Positions 23,041-30,397 of a DNA stretch of 33,473 bases are shown in pieces. Origin of the DNA: Streptosporangiales bacterium (GTDB lineage Bacteria > Actinomycetota > Actinomycetes > Streptosporangiales > WHST01). The translations under genes and the position numbers were made by a program. A model generated the notes under the pieces. That model was not told the origin of the DNA. It made no database searches and saw only the letters and a program-made list of their open reading frames with translations. The stretch spans positions 1 through 33,473 of the forward strand of contig WHTA01000062.1 of NCBI GenBank assembly GCA_009379825.1, read 5' to 3'. How positions within the stretch are numbered: position 1 is the first letter of the stretch; the number at the start of each line of letters is the position of its first letter.

Positions 23041-24540
23041 TCAGCGCGGACCGACGCGCCAGCTCTTGTCCACGTAGCGGTGGCCGTCGGCGAGCGAGAC
23101 CTGGACGGCGCTGCCGGTCCTCCCGTTGCCCGGCGGCGCGGTCAGCACACGCGTGGAGGTGCGGACGGTGGCGGGGGCCGGTCCGTCCTTCAGTGCTTCC
23201 TTCAGCACCCGGCCGTCGAGGGCAGGTTCCTCGCCGGTGGCCAGGGCCAGGATGGTGGGTGCCAGGTCGACGTTCCCTGCCGGTACGTGGCTGACCACGC
23301 CGCTCCTGAAGTCGGGTCCGCAGGCGATCATCGTGGTGGTGATGTCGTGGGGGCCGACGCCGCCGTGGCCGCTCACCGACTCGCTCGGGCCGGTCGGGCG
23401 GGTCGTCGCGCGGTACGAGGAGCCGCGGACGCCGAATGGGTTCGGTCGCGAGCTCCACGGGAACGTGACGAGGATGTCCGCGCCACGCACCGGGTGCGCC
23501 TGGTGGACGAGCTCGAGCGACAGCGTGCCTTCGACCCACCCGGTGGTCGGGTCACTGTCGTCCGGGCTGCGCGCCGCCGTGTACAACGCTCCCGCCCACT
23601 CTTGCCGTTGCAGGAACTCGGTAATCTCACGGATGCGCGCCGGGTCGCGGTCGCGTACGAACAGCAGGGCGCTGCCGGTGACCGCCACGACGACGTCGGA
23701 CGAGTCCGGCCCGGCCTTCAGCCCGGCGGCGACCAACTCATCGGCGAGGTTGACGCCGAACGTGGTGCGGGTGTGCCCGTGGTCGGACACCACGAAGACG
23801 TTGGTCCGGTCCGCCACCCCGAGCCGGTCGAGCCGGTCGAGGACCGTGCCGACGTCGTGGTCGGCGTCGCGCAGGCTGGCGACGGCCTCGGGCGAGCCGA
23901 CCCCGTACGGGTGCTGGCTGTGGTCGGGCTCCGACATCCAGAAGAACAACACGTCCGGCCCGAGCTCGGTGAGGACGTACTCGTCGACCACGGCCGTGCA
24001 GTAGTCGATCGCCTCGGTGGAGCTGCCGCCGGGAGGCGGGCCGAACCGGTCGCGGATCGTCTCGCCGACGGCTGCCGGGAAGGTGAGTGGCCCGTCCGGC
24101 CGGAGGTACGTGATCGACACGCCCGTCCCGTCCCGCGCGGTCGGGTTGACGAGGAACGGCCCGCCGCCGTTCGCGGCGCTCCCGATGACGACCAGCCGCT
24201 TCCCGTGCCGCTGCAGCCGTTCGCCGAGGGTCTCGGTCAGCAAGACGGGACCGCTCCTCGCCGCCAGCTCGAGCAGCGTGTACGGGTTGCCGGTGCCGAT
24301 GGCCGCGTTCTCGGCCATCGCGGGGACGTGGATCGCGTTGCCGACGAGGCCGTGCCGGCTCGGGTGCATCCCGGTGCCCCACGCCGCCGCGTTCACCCGG
24401 GTGGTCGTCGGCAGGTCCGCGTGTGCGCGCGCGAACGTGACGCCCTGCTGGCGCAGCCGGTGGATGTTCGGGGTGTCGGCAGGGTTGACCGAGTCCGGCC
24501 GCAGGCCGTCCAGCGCGAACACGACGTTCAACCCGGCCAC
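23041..24540 (-). CDS. Alkaline phosphatase superfamily hydrolase (phosphodiesterase/AP-like)
   Basis: 499 residues from GTG 24540 (start uncertain). The fold is the type I phosphodiesterase / alkaline phosphatase superfamily. VVFALDGLRPDSV has the first metal-binding Asp. LPTTTRVNAAAWGTG carries the nucleophile Thr. Further metal ligands are in FFWMSEPDHSQHPYG, VVSDHGHTRT and SGHGGVGPHDI. No secretion signal is evident. Substrate cannot be told; nucleotide pyrophosphatase-like and phosphonoacetate-hydrolase-like enzymes share this pattern. It follows a small broken frame and the SUFU-like gene on the same strand, probably one transcript. Confidence 0.88.
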   Translation of the reverse strand: MAGLNVVFALDGLRPDSVNPADTPNIHRLRQQGVTFARAHADLPTTTRVNAAAWGTGMHPSRHGLVGNAIHVPAMAENAAIGTGNPYTLLELAARSGPVLLTETLGERLQRHGKRLVVIGSAANGGGPFLVNPTARDGTGVSITYLRPDGPLTFPAAVGETIRDRFGPPPGGSSTEAIDYCTAVVDEYVLTELGPDVLFFWMSEPDHSQHPYGVGSPEAVASLRDADHDVGTVLDRLDRLGVADRTNVFVVSDHGHTRTTFGVNLADELVAAGLKAGPDSSDVVVAVTGSALLFVRDRDPARIREITEFLQRQEWAGALYTAARSPDDSDPTTGWVEGTLSLELVHQAHPVRGADILVTFPWSSRPNPFGVRGSSYRATTRPTGPSESVSGHGGVGPHDITTTMIACGPDFRSGVVSHVPAGNVDLAPTILALATGEEPALDGRVLKEALKDGPAPATVRTSTRVLTAPPGNGRTGSAVQVSLADGHRYVDKSWRVGPR

Positions 24541-24553
24541 CGGCAGCCGCTGC

Positions 24554-24758
24554 CTAGCCGCTGCGCGGTTCGTAGATGAGCTCGAGCCGGCTGTCGTCGA
24601 AGCCGCTGCGCCCCGGCACGATGCCGCCGCACTGCGCGGTGAGCTCGGCGTGCCCGTGGTCGACGTCGTCGCGCGCGTTGGCGTCAACCGCCGGCCACCC
24701 CGCCTGGCGTGGCGACGAAGCCATCCAGGCCGATCGTGGGCCGCGCGCGGACGAGCAT
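24554..24758 (-). pseudogene. Small unidentified gene, apparently frameshifted
   Basis: Two nucleotides after the SUFU-like gene's stop an ATG (24758) opens MLVRARPTIGLDGFVATPGG, which terminates at 24687. If one G of a GGGG run near 24703 is removed, the frame continues WPAVDANARDDVDHGHAELT, AQCGGIVPGRSGF and DDSRLELIYEPRSG to a stop at 24554, giving about 67 residues. The second part is alternatively a 56-residue ORF from ATG 24724. Composition looks genuinely protein-like. I do not recognise the family. The spacing to both neighbours (2 and 13 nt) is what an operon gene would show. Confidence 0.4.
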
Positions 24759-24760
24759 GG

Positions 24761-26326
24761 TCAGGACTGCTCGTCGCGCGTTTCGGCAGCCACGTCCGCG
24801 TCGTCGGCGCTGTCGGCGTGGCCGTCGAGTGCGTTGTCGGTGCCGTCGGCTGCCGCGGTGGTGTCGGCGTCGCTGCTGTCTGTGTCGCCGGTGACCCGGC
24901 TGCCGTTCGCGCTCTCGGCCACCGCGGGGTCGTCGGGTGCCGTGGTGGCGTCGTTGACCGGGTCGTCGTCGGGTGCCGTGGTGGTGTCGGCGTCGCCGCT
25001 GTCGGCGGTTGTGGTCTCGGCCGCCGCTTCGTCGGGTGCCGCCGCGCCGTCGTTGGCCGGGTCGTCGGTGGTCGGTGTGGCGTCCGTGGTCTCGGTCACC
25101 GTCGGGTCGCCGGCCGCCACGGCGTCGTCGCCGTCTGGGTTGTCGGTGGTCGGGGTGTCGGTCGTGGTCTCGGCTACCGTGGGGTCTTCCGCGTCGGGCG
25201 CGTCGTCGTCGGCCGGCTCCGGGGTGGGGGTGGCCTTGGCGGGCTTGCCCGCGTCGCCCGCGACCCAGGATCTGCCGGCCGCCCGCAGGCGGGCGAGCAG
25301 CCGGTCGCGGCCGTCGGTCTTCGCTACGGCCAGGTCGTCGTCGGTGATCGGGACCAGCCACAGGTAGCGCACCGGGTCGCCGAAGATCGCGTGCCCGCTG
25401 AGGTCGGGAGCGGGCGGGCCGGGCAGCAGCGTCGGATCGTCGAGCAGGAGCACGCCGGAGAACGGTGCCCCGGCGGGGAAGCCCTGCCCCGGCCACCGCA
25501 CGGTGTGCCCGTTGCCGATCCACGTCGCCGCCCGCCACGGGTGCCTGGCCAGCCACCGCAGCAGCACGAAGTCGGCGTTCTCGGCGCCGAGGCCGGCGAC
25601 CGCCAGCTCGATCCTGGCGTACGGGGTCGGGTCGTCGACGAACTGCTCCACCGCGGGCATCCGCTGCCCGCTCATCCCGACCGTGACGGCCAGGTGCTCG
25701 TCGGCGCTGCCGTGCCTCGCCGCGAGCACGAACGGATTGCCCTCGCCGAGCGGCACCGTCTGCTGTGCGGGCCCGAGCCGGCCGGTGAGGTGGTTCTGGG
25801 CGTCGTTCAGGTACTCCTGCCAGGCCTCCGGCCGGTTGCGCCAGGCCCAGTAGCCGCGGGCGCGCTCCACCCGCGGGCCGAACTGGTCGACCGCGTTGTG
25901 CAGCGGCGCAGCGGACGGGCTCGGCGCCACCGCCTCACGTGCGTACCCCGGCAGCGTCTCCGGGCCGGCCCAGCCGGGGAGGACGGCGAGTATGCCCTCG
26001 GTGTCGAAGAGCGCGACACCGTCGCCTTCCTCGAACCAGACCGCCTCCACGTGGCCGAACGGCGGCCGGCCACTGGGGTTCCTGGTTGCCTCGGGCGGGA
26101 CGGAGAGCTGGATGTCTGGTGCAGGGCCGCGATGCGCCGCCAGCCACAGGGCAGTGACCTGGCGGCCGCCGCCGTCGAACAGCTGCGCCCAGGTCTCCGT
26201 GCCGTTGGTAGCGACGAGGATGCGACGGCTGCCGTACGGGCTCGACTCGTCGAGCAGCGTGCGCGGGGCGTTGTCGGCCTCGGCCTGCTGCTGCTCGCGG
26301 TCGCGCCGCTTTCCGAAGATCGCCAT
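24761..26326 (-). CDS. SUFU-like domain protein with long acidic repetitive tail
   Basis: 521 residues. The start MAIFGKRRDREQQQ is followed by an N-terminal domain (about 25-160) containing RRILVATNGTETWAQLFDGG and HVEAVWFEEGDGVALFDTEG. Residues about 165-350 look like the bacterial suppressor-of-fused (SUFU/Imm-like) domain: WQEYLNDAQNHLTGRLG, RIELAVAGL, LLRWLARHPWRAATWIGNGH, FSGVLLLDD, VRYLWLVPITDDDLAVA. From about 360 the chain is an Asp/Thr/Ala tail with repeated DPTVAETTTDTPTTD-like blocks. No membrane segment or signal is visible. Function of such proteins is unknown; SUFU domains also occur as immunity proteins. It is divergent from rlmN. Confidence 0.75.
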   Translation of the reverse strand: MAIFGKRRDREQQQAEADNAPRTLLDESSPYGSRRILVATNGTETWAQLFDGGGRQVTALWLAAHRGPAPDIQLSVPPEATRNPSGRPPFGHVEAVWFEEGDGVALFDTEGILAVLPGWAGPETLPGYAREAVAPSPSAAPLHNAVDQFGPRVERARGYWAWRNRPEAWQEYLNDAQNHLTGRLGPAQQTVPLGEGNPFVLAARHGSADEHLAVTVGMSGQRMPAVEQFVDDPTPYARIELAVAGLGAENADFVLLRWLARHPWRAATWIGNGHTVRWPGQGFPAGAPFSGVLLLDDPTLLPGPPAPDLSGHAIFGDPVRYLWLVPITDDDLAVAKTDGRDRLLARLRAAGRSWVAGDAGKPAKATPTPEPADDDAPDAEDPTVAETTTDTPTTDNPDGDDAVAAGDPTVTETTDATPTTDDPANDGAAAPDEAAAETTTADSGDADTTTAPDDDPVNDATTAPDDPAVAESANGSRVTGDTDSSDADTTAAADGTDNALDGHADSADDADVAAETRDEQS

Positions 26327-26417
26327 AGCAGCAGGGTAGTGTCCTTGCGTAACCGCGTTGGTCATGGATCGCTCAACGTGCTCAGCTGCCGCCGATAGAC
26401 GGAGAGTTTTGGCCCGG

Positions 26418-27527
26418 ATGTCCGTTCCCCAGGAAATCGTGTTGCGTCCGCCGCGCCGGCCCAAGCCGCCGCGGCACCTCGCCGACCTGACGGCGGACGA
26501 GCGCCGGGCGCTCGCCGCTGAGCTGGGGGAACAGCCGTACCGGGCGGACCAGGTCGCGCGCCACTACTTCACCAGGCTGACCACCGACCCGGCGGCGATG
26601 ACCGATCTGCCCGCCGCGACCCGGGAACGGTTGCACGACGCGCTGTTACCGGACCTGCTGTACGTGCGTCGGCACCTCGACTGTGACGACGGTCGCACCC
26701 GCAAGACGCTGTGGAGCGCGTTCGACGGCACGATGATCGAGTCGGTGCTGATGCTGTACCCGGACCGGTCGACCGTCTGCGTGTCGTCGCAGGCGGGTTG
26801 TGGCATGGCCTGCCCGTTCTGCGCGACCGGCCAGATGGGTCTCACCCGCAACCTCTCGACCGGCGAGATCGTGGAACAGGTGGTCGCCGCGCTGCGCTGG
26901 TTGCGGGCCGGCGAGGTGCGTGGCCCGGTCGACCGGGTGAGCAACGTGGTGTTCATGGGCATGGGGGAGCCGCTCGCGAACTACCGCGCGGTGATCGCCG
27001 CCGTACGCCGGCTGACCGACCCCGCCCCGCATGGCCTCGGCATGTCGAGGCGCGGCATCACGGTGTCCACAGTCGGGCTCGTGCCGGCCATCAAACGGCT
27101 GACCGACGAGGACCTGCCGGTGACGCTGGCCGTCTCGCTGCACGCACCCGACGACGAGCTGCGCGACGAGCTGGTGCCGGTGAACCAGCGCTGGCCGGTC
27201 GCCGAGGTGCTCGACACCGCGTGGGCGTACGCGGACCGCACCGGGCGCCGGGTGTCCATCGAGTACGCGCTGATCCGTGACGTCAACGACCAGCCGTTCC
27301 GTGCCGACCTGCTCGGCGAGCTGCTGCAGGGCAAGCTGGTGCACGTCAACGTCATCCCGCTGAACCCGACGCCGGGCTCCAAGTGGACGGCGTCCGACCC
27401 CGAGGTGGAGCGCGAGTTCGTCCGCCGGGTCGCGGCGCACGGCGTGGCGGTGACTGTGCGCGACACCAGGGGACGGGAGATCGACGGCGCCTGCGGGCAG
27501 CTGGCCACCACCGGCGCCGCGGACTGA
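26418..27527 (+). CDS. rlmN: Dual-specificity rRNA/tRNA adenine-C2 methyltransferase RlmN
   Basis: 369 residues, a radical-SAM enzyme that methylates A2503 of 23S rRNA and A37 of some tRNAs. The 4Fe-4S cluster motif is Cys128-x3-Cys132-x2-Cys135 ([10 protein letters not shown]). The two mechanistic cysteines are Cys121 (STVCVSS) and Cys359 (IDGACGQL). [26 protein letters not shown] and [17 protein letters not shown] are all typical. ATG 26418 is chosen because it yields a normal N-terminus; upstream in-frame codons look non-coding. A GCCGATAG box lies 20 nt upstream (26391-26398). A hairpin directly follows the stop. Confidence 0.96.
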   Translation: MSVPQEIVLRPPRRPKPPRHLADLTADERRALAAELGEQPYRADQVARHYFTRLTTDPAAMTDLPAATRERLHDALLPDLLYVRRHLDCDDGRTRKTLWSAFDGTMIESVLMLYPDRSTVCVSSQAGCGMACPFCATGQMGLTRNLSTGEIVEQVVAALRWLRAGEVRGPVDRVSNVVFMGMGEPLANYRAVIAAVRRLTDPAPHGLGMSRRGITVSTVGLVPAIKRLTDEDLPVTLAVSLHAPDDELRDELVPVNQRWPVAEVLDTAWAYADRTGRRVSIEYALIRDVNDQPFRADLLGELLQGKLVHVNVIPLNPTPGSKWTASDPEVEREFVRRVAAHGVAVTVRDTRGREIDGACGQLATTGAAD

Positions 27528-27528
27528 C

Positions 27529-27548
27529 CCGGACAGCACAGTGTCCGG
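27529..27548 (+). terminator. Terminator hairpin after rlmN
   Basis: CCGGACA (27529-27535) and TGTCCGG (27542-27548) form a perfect 7-bp stem with a 6-nt loop, 1 nt after the rlmN stop codon. Confidence 0.65.
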
Positions 27549-27717
27549 CCGCCCCCGAGCTGCGACCGGACACCTGGCTGGCTGCGGAATCCGCAGCAGC
27601 GGAGAACGATACGCGATCGCCGGTTACGTCCTTACCTGACCCCAGGTCACGATTTGATGCCATGGTGTTACCGGCTGGTTGTCCTGTAATCACCGCCCGG
27701 GTGTCGGCTCCGCTGCG

Positions 27718-27763
27718 TACATTGAGCTGCATGCGGGAGTGCGACGCGACGGGTGCGCGGTGA
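27718..27763 (+). promoter_or_regulatory. Candidate -10 TACATT with leaderless mini-ORF coupled to the next start
   Basis: TACATT (27718-27723) lies 7 nt before an ATG (27731) that opens a 10-codon frame (MRECDATGAR). Its TGA (27761-27763) overlaps the GTG start of the phosphatidyltransferase (GTGA at 27760-27763). No -35 match is seen. This would be a leaderless mini-ORF that delivers ribosomes to the main start, which has no clear ribosome-binding site. The rest of 27549-27717 holds nothing recognised. Confidence 0.4.
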
Positions 27764-28389
27764 CCGGCTCGCCGGTCGGCTGTACGCATCACGGGTGCTC
27801 CGGCGGCAAGCGCGACAGCTACCTCACCTGGCCGAACCTGGTGACGACCGTCCGTACGGTGGTGGCGGTGGGGTTGGTCCTCGCCGGGTTGGCCGCGGCG
27901 TCCACCGTGCTGCTGTTCGTGGGCCTGGCGGCGTACTGGCTCGGCGACGTCGCCGACGGCGTGCTGGCGCGCAGGACCGGTGCAGAGACGCGGACCGGCG
28001 CGGTGCTCGACGTGGTGGCCGACCGGCTGTGTGTCGCGGTGTTCTTCCTCAGCTACGCGTTCTGGCACCAGCAGCTGCTGGTGCCGGTCGCCGTCTTCCT
28101 GGTCACCTTCATGTTCGTGGACACCATGCTGTCCCTGTCGTTCCTGAACTGGCCGCTGCTGTCGACGAACTACTTCTACCTGGTGGACCGCCGGCTCTAC
28201 CTGCTCAACTGGTCGCCGGTGGCGAAGGCGCTCAACGGCGGGCTGCTGCTCGTGGTGATGGTGGTGACCGGCTCGCCGGTCGGCACGCTTGCGGTGGCGG
28301 TGGCCCAGCTGGCGGTGAAGACGTACTCGACGGTGCGTTTGGTGCGGCTGCGCCCGGTACGGGAGGGTGGCTGCGCCGGCCCGGCGTGA
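27760..28389 (+). CDS. CDP-alcohol phosphatidyltransferase family membrane protein
   Basis: 209 residues. These enzymes move a phosphatidyl group from CDP-diacylglycerol to an alcohol such as glycerol phosphate or inositol phosphate. The complete signature D-x2-D-G-x2-A-R-x8-G-x3-D-x3-D is seen in GDVADGVLARRTGAE and TRTGAVLDVVADR. YLTWPNLVTTVRTV before TM1 is also typical, and about six hydrophobic helices follow. The N-terminus has a CTHHGCSGGK stretch with two Cys and two His, which is unusual. The product cannot be told from sequence alone. GTG 27760 is chosen; GTG 27739 in the same frame is possible. Confidence 0.88.
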   Translation: MTGSPVGCTHHGCSGGKRDSYLTWPNLVTTVRTVVAVGLVLAGLAAASTVLLFVGLAAYWLGDVADGVLARRTGAETRTGAVLDVVADRLCVAVFFLSYAFWHQQLLVPVAVFLVTFMFVDTMLSLSFLNWPLLSTNYFYLVDRRLYLLNWSPVAKALNGGLLLVVMVVTGSPVGTLAVAVAQLAVKTYSTVRLVRLRPVREGGCAGPA

Positions 28390-28396
28390 CCGGCCG

Positions 28397-28837
28397 TCAC
28401 CGCTCCCAGAACGGCGGCCGCTGTTGTCCCGGGCGGTCGTCCCTGCGGTCGAAGGGCCGGCGCGGTTCCCGGACCGGTCGTGGCGTCGGGATCGGTCGTA
28501 TCGGCCTGATCGGCAGCATGCTCGGCCGGTCGGGGCGTTGCGGCGGCGACGCTGTCTGGTCGGCTCTGCGCAGCTCGTCCCGCATCGTCGTCAGCTGGTC
28601 GTGCCAGAACGTCGCCCGCCGGTGCATCCGGCGTAGGTCACCGTGCTGTCGCTCCAGCCGGCGGTACTTGTCCCACAGGGTCTGCTCGTCGTCGAACCGG
28701 CTGTCGACGCGGTACGTGATCTCCGGCCCTGCGTAGGCGCTCCTGGCCGACTCGTAAGGCCGAAGCTCCTCCTGTCGGTACTTCTCCAGCGCCGCGTCGT
28801 AGGCTTCGCGGTTTACCGGCTCCTGCGGCTCGGTCAT
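28397..28837 (-). CDS. Hypothetical protein with coiled coil and Pro/Arg-rich tail
   Basis: 146 residues. The first 95 are charged and helical (NREAYDAALEKYRQEELRPY, TLWDKYRRLERQHGDLRRMH, WHDQLTTMRDELRRADQ), suggesting a coiled coil. The end is Pro/Arg-rich with PIRPIRPIPTPRPVREPRRP. No membrane segment, signal or known motif is seen. It is convergent with the phosphatidyltransferase, 7 bp away. Composition argues for a true gene, but the family is not recognised. Confidence 0.6.
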   Translation of the reverse strand: MTEPQEPVNREAYDAALEKYRQEELRPYESARSAYAGPEITYRVDSRFDDEQTLWDKYRRLERQHGDLRRMHRRATFWHDQLTTMRDELRRADQTASPPQRPDRPSMLPIRPIRPIPTPRPVREPRRPFDRRDDRPGQQRPPFWER

Positions 28838-28887
28838 GCGGTCGGCTCTCTTCGGGCGGGCGGGGGACTCGAGCCATTGTGGCGTAC

Positions 28888-28934
28888 TCGACGCCCCCGC
28901 AGGGGCGGTGAATGCGCCCTGCGGGGGCTGTCGA
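28888..28934 (-). terminator. Long imperfect inverted repeat
   Basis: A left arm of 20 nt (28888-28907, starting TCGACGCCCCC) pairs with a right arm (28914-28934) around a 6-nt loop, with two small bulges. It lies just after the stop of the small minus-strand gene at 28943 and just before the start of the hypothetical gene (28837). It is the strongest hairpin in this part of the window. Confidence 0.7.
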
Positions 28935-28942
28935 GCGACCGG

Positions 28943-29137
28943 TCAGCCGCGGCCGGTGCCGTCCTCGCGGCCGGGGCGGTCCTCGGGCTCACGCTTCTTG
29001 GCCATCGCCTCGCGTGACCACGGGCCGCCGCCTCCGGGTCGCTCCCGCATCCGCTGGACGAACCGGTTGTGCGCGTCGCCCTCACGTTCCGACGGGTACT
29101 CGTCCTTCTTGCCGCTGTTGCGCTTGTTCCTGGCGAT
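28943..29137 (-). CDS. Small basic hydrophilic protein, apparent ATC start codon
   Basis: 64 residues, (M)ARNKRNSGKKDEYPSEREGD then AHNRFVQRMRERPGGGGPW and SREAMAKKREPEDRPGRED. It is highly charged, without hydrophobic segments. A perfect AGGAGG lies 8 nt before ATC at 29137-29135. No ATG, GTG or TTG exists in this frame until ATG 26 codons later. The ATC sits in ACCATCGCC, where ACCATGGCC would be an ordinary start, so a G-to-C change, a non-standard start or a base-call error are the choices. The strong hairpin downstream supports a real transcript. Family not recognised. Confidence 0.55.
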   Translation of the reverse strand: MARNKRNSGKKDEYPSEREGDAHNRFVQRMRERPGGGGPWSREAMAKKREPEDRPGREDGTGRG

Positions 29138-29294
29138 GGTTCCGTCCTCCTGTCGTCGGGCGGCCGGCGTCCGCGCGGCCGTGTTGGGGGTTCTCCGCTG
29201 CGATGCCGGCGGCGGCCCAACGGTTCGCGGGGGAGCGGTCCGACCTCCGGTACGGTGAGCGCGTGCGTTCGACCGGGGCGGCGGGTGAGGTCGC

Positions 29295-29747
29295 GTGAAG
29301 ACCTATCTCGCGACGTTCGGCTACTGCATCGTCTCGGCGTTGCTGCCGTTCGTGAACGCGGCGGTGGTCCGGCCGCCGAACGTCTGGGTGCTCGCGTTCG
29401 TCGCGGCTGCCGGGCAGATGGTGGGCAAGACGATCTACTACCACGCCGGCCGCGGCAGTCTGGAGCTGCCGAGGTTGATGCGGCGCAAGCAACAGCTGGG
29501 ACGGTGGGCCGCCAGGTTCGCCCGGTGGCGGGGCCGGGCCGAGGGCCGGCCGGTGTTCGCCGCCGGCCTGGTGCTGCTCAGTGCGTTCGCCGGCCTGCCG
29601 CCGTTCGCGGCGGTGTCGGTGCTCGCCGGGGTGGTGCGGCTGCCGCTCTGGGTGTTCGTACCGCTCGGCCTGCTCGGCCGGTACGGCCGCTTCCTCGTGT
29701 GCCTGCTGCTGCCCAGCGTGTGGCGCTACCTGAAGCTCGGCGGCTGA
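29295..29747 (+). CDS. Small membrane protein, possibly DedA/VTT-related
   Basis: 150 residues from GTG 29295, with GTGAGG 6 nt upstream. Four hydrophobic stretches are visible (YCIVSALLPFVNAAVV, WVLAFVAAAGQMVGKTIYYH, GLVLLSAFAGLPPFAAVSVL, WVFVPLGLLGRYGRFLVCLL). The pattern GQMVGKTIYYHAGRG followed by GLPPF resembles the membrane-transporter (SNARE-associated, DedA/YqaA) fold, but it is short and I am not certain. A basic cytoplasmic segment (MRRKQQLGRWAARFARWRGR) separates the halves. It is convergent with DoxX, 2 bp apart. Confidence 0.7.
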   Translation: MKTYLATFGYCIVSALLPFVNAAVVRPPNVWVLAFVAAAGQMVGKTIYYHAGRGSLELPRLMRRKQQLGRWAARFARWRGRAEGRPVFAAGLVLLSAFAGLPPFAAVSVLAGVVRLPLWVFVPLGLLGRYGRFLVCLLLPSVWRYLKLGG

Positions 29748-29749
29748 GC

Positions 29750-30286
29750 TCAGACCGCCCGGACGAGCAGCGCGAGCAGCCCGAGCGCGAGGCCCAGCCC
29801 GAACGCGGCGTACCTGAACTTGTCCTGCAGCCACGGCCGGCCGTGGTCGAGGGCGATCCGGCCCGGCCCGGTCAGCGCGAGCGCGAGGCCGGCGGCCGCC
29901 AACAGCAGCTCGTACTCCATCCCGCCGTCCGCCTTGAAGTACGCACCGCTGCCGGCCCAGACCGCCGCCGTCGCGCCGAACATGGTGGCCGCGATGCCCG
30001 CGCACGCGAGTGGGGTGAGCAGCCCGGCGACGAGTGCCAGCCCGCCGGCCACCTCGACCACACCGGCGACCGCTGCGATCGGCGCGCCCGGCGAGAAGCC
30101 CATGCCCTGGAACCCCTGACCGGTGCCGGCGATGCCGCCGCCGCCGAACCAGCCGAACAGCTTCTGCGTGCCGTGTGCCGCGAGGCCGAGGCCGAACACG
30201 ACGCGGAGCGGCAGCAGGCCGACGTCCGAGGCGGTGACCGGCGTGGTCTGCGTGGCTGCGCCGTGTCGGGAAGTCGTGGTGCTCAT
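29750..30286 (-). CDS. DoxX family membrane protein
   Basis: 178 residues with four or five hydrophobic helices. The DoxX signature is LLPLRVVFGLGLAAHGTQKL then FGWFGGGG, followed by FSPGAPIAAVAGVVEVAGGL. DoxX proteins are linked to thiol and oxidative-stress responses in mycobacteria; the role here is inferred from family only. The hydrophilic N-terminal tail is short. GAAGGGGGAA 5-14 nt upstream of ATG 30286 is a good ribosome-binding site. A palindromic element at 30309-30331 lies in its upstream region. Confidence 0.9.
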   Translation of the reverse strand: MSTTTSRHGAATQTTPVTASDVGLLPLRVVFGLGLAAHGTQKLFGWFGGGGIAGTGQGFQGMGFSPGAPIAAVAGVVEVAGGLALVAGLLTPLACAGIAATMFGATAAVWAGSGAYFKADGGMEYELLLAAAGLALALTGPGRIALDHGRPWLQDKFRYAAFGLGLALGLLALLVRAV

Positions 30287-30308
30287 GGATGTTCCCCCTT
30301 CACCTGGC

Positions 30309-30331
30309 TACGTACGGCTCGCGGGTACGTA
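30309..30331. promoter_or_regulatory. Inverted repeat TACGTAC-N9-GTACGTA upstream of doxX
   Basis: TACGTAC (30309-30315) and GTACGTA (30325-30331) are perfect arms, and each contains a palindromic GTAC core. The dyad lies 23-45 nt before the DoxX ATG, a usual position for a repressor operator (MarR or TetR size). No matching regulator gene is in the window. Confidence 0.5.
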
Positions 30332-30397
30332 CGCGCGGCGCGTGGCTGTCGTTCACCGTGTGGGTGAGGTCACATCCGGAACACGTGCGGTTGTCGG

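Noticed and set aside
29082-30005. A 307-residue minus-strand frame opposite the membrane protein gene
   Set aside because: It is His/Arg/Ala-rich and antisense to a well-formed membrane protein and DoxX; no motif is recognised.
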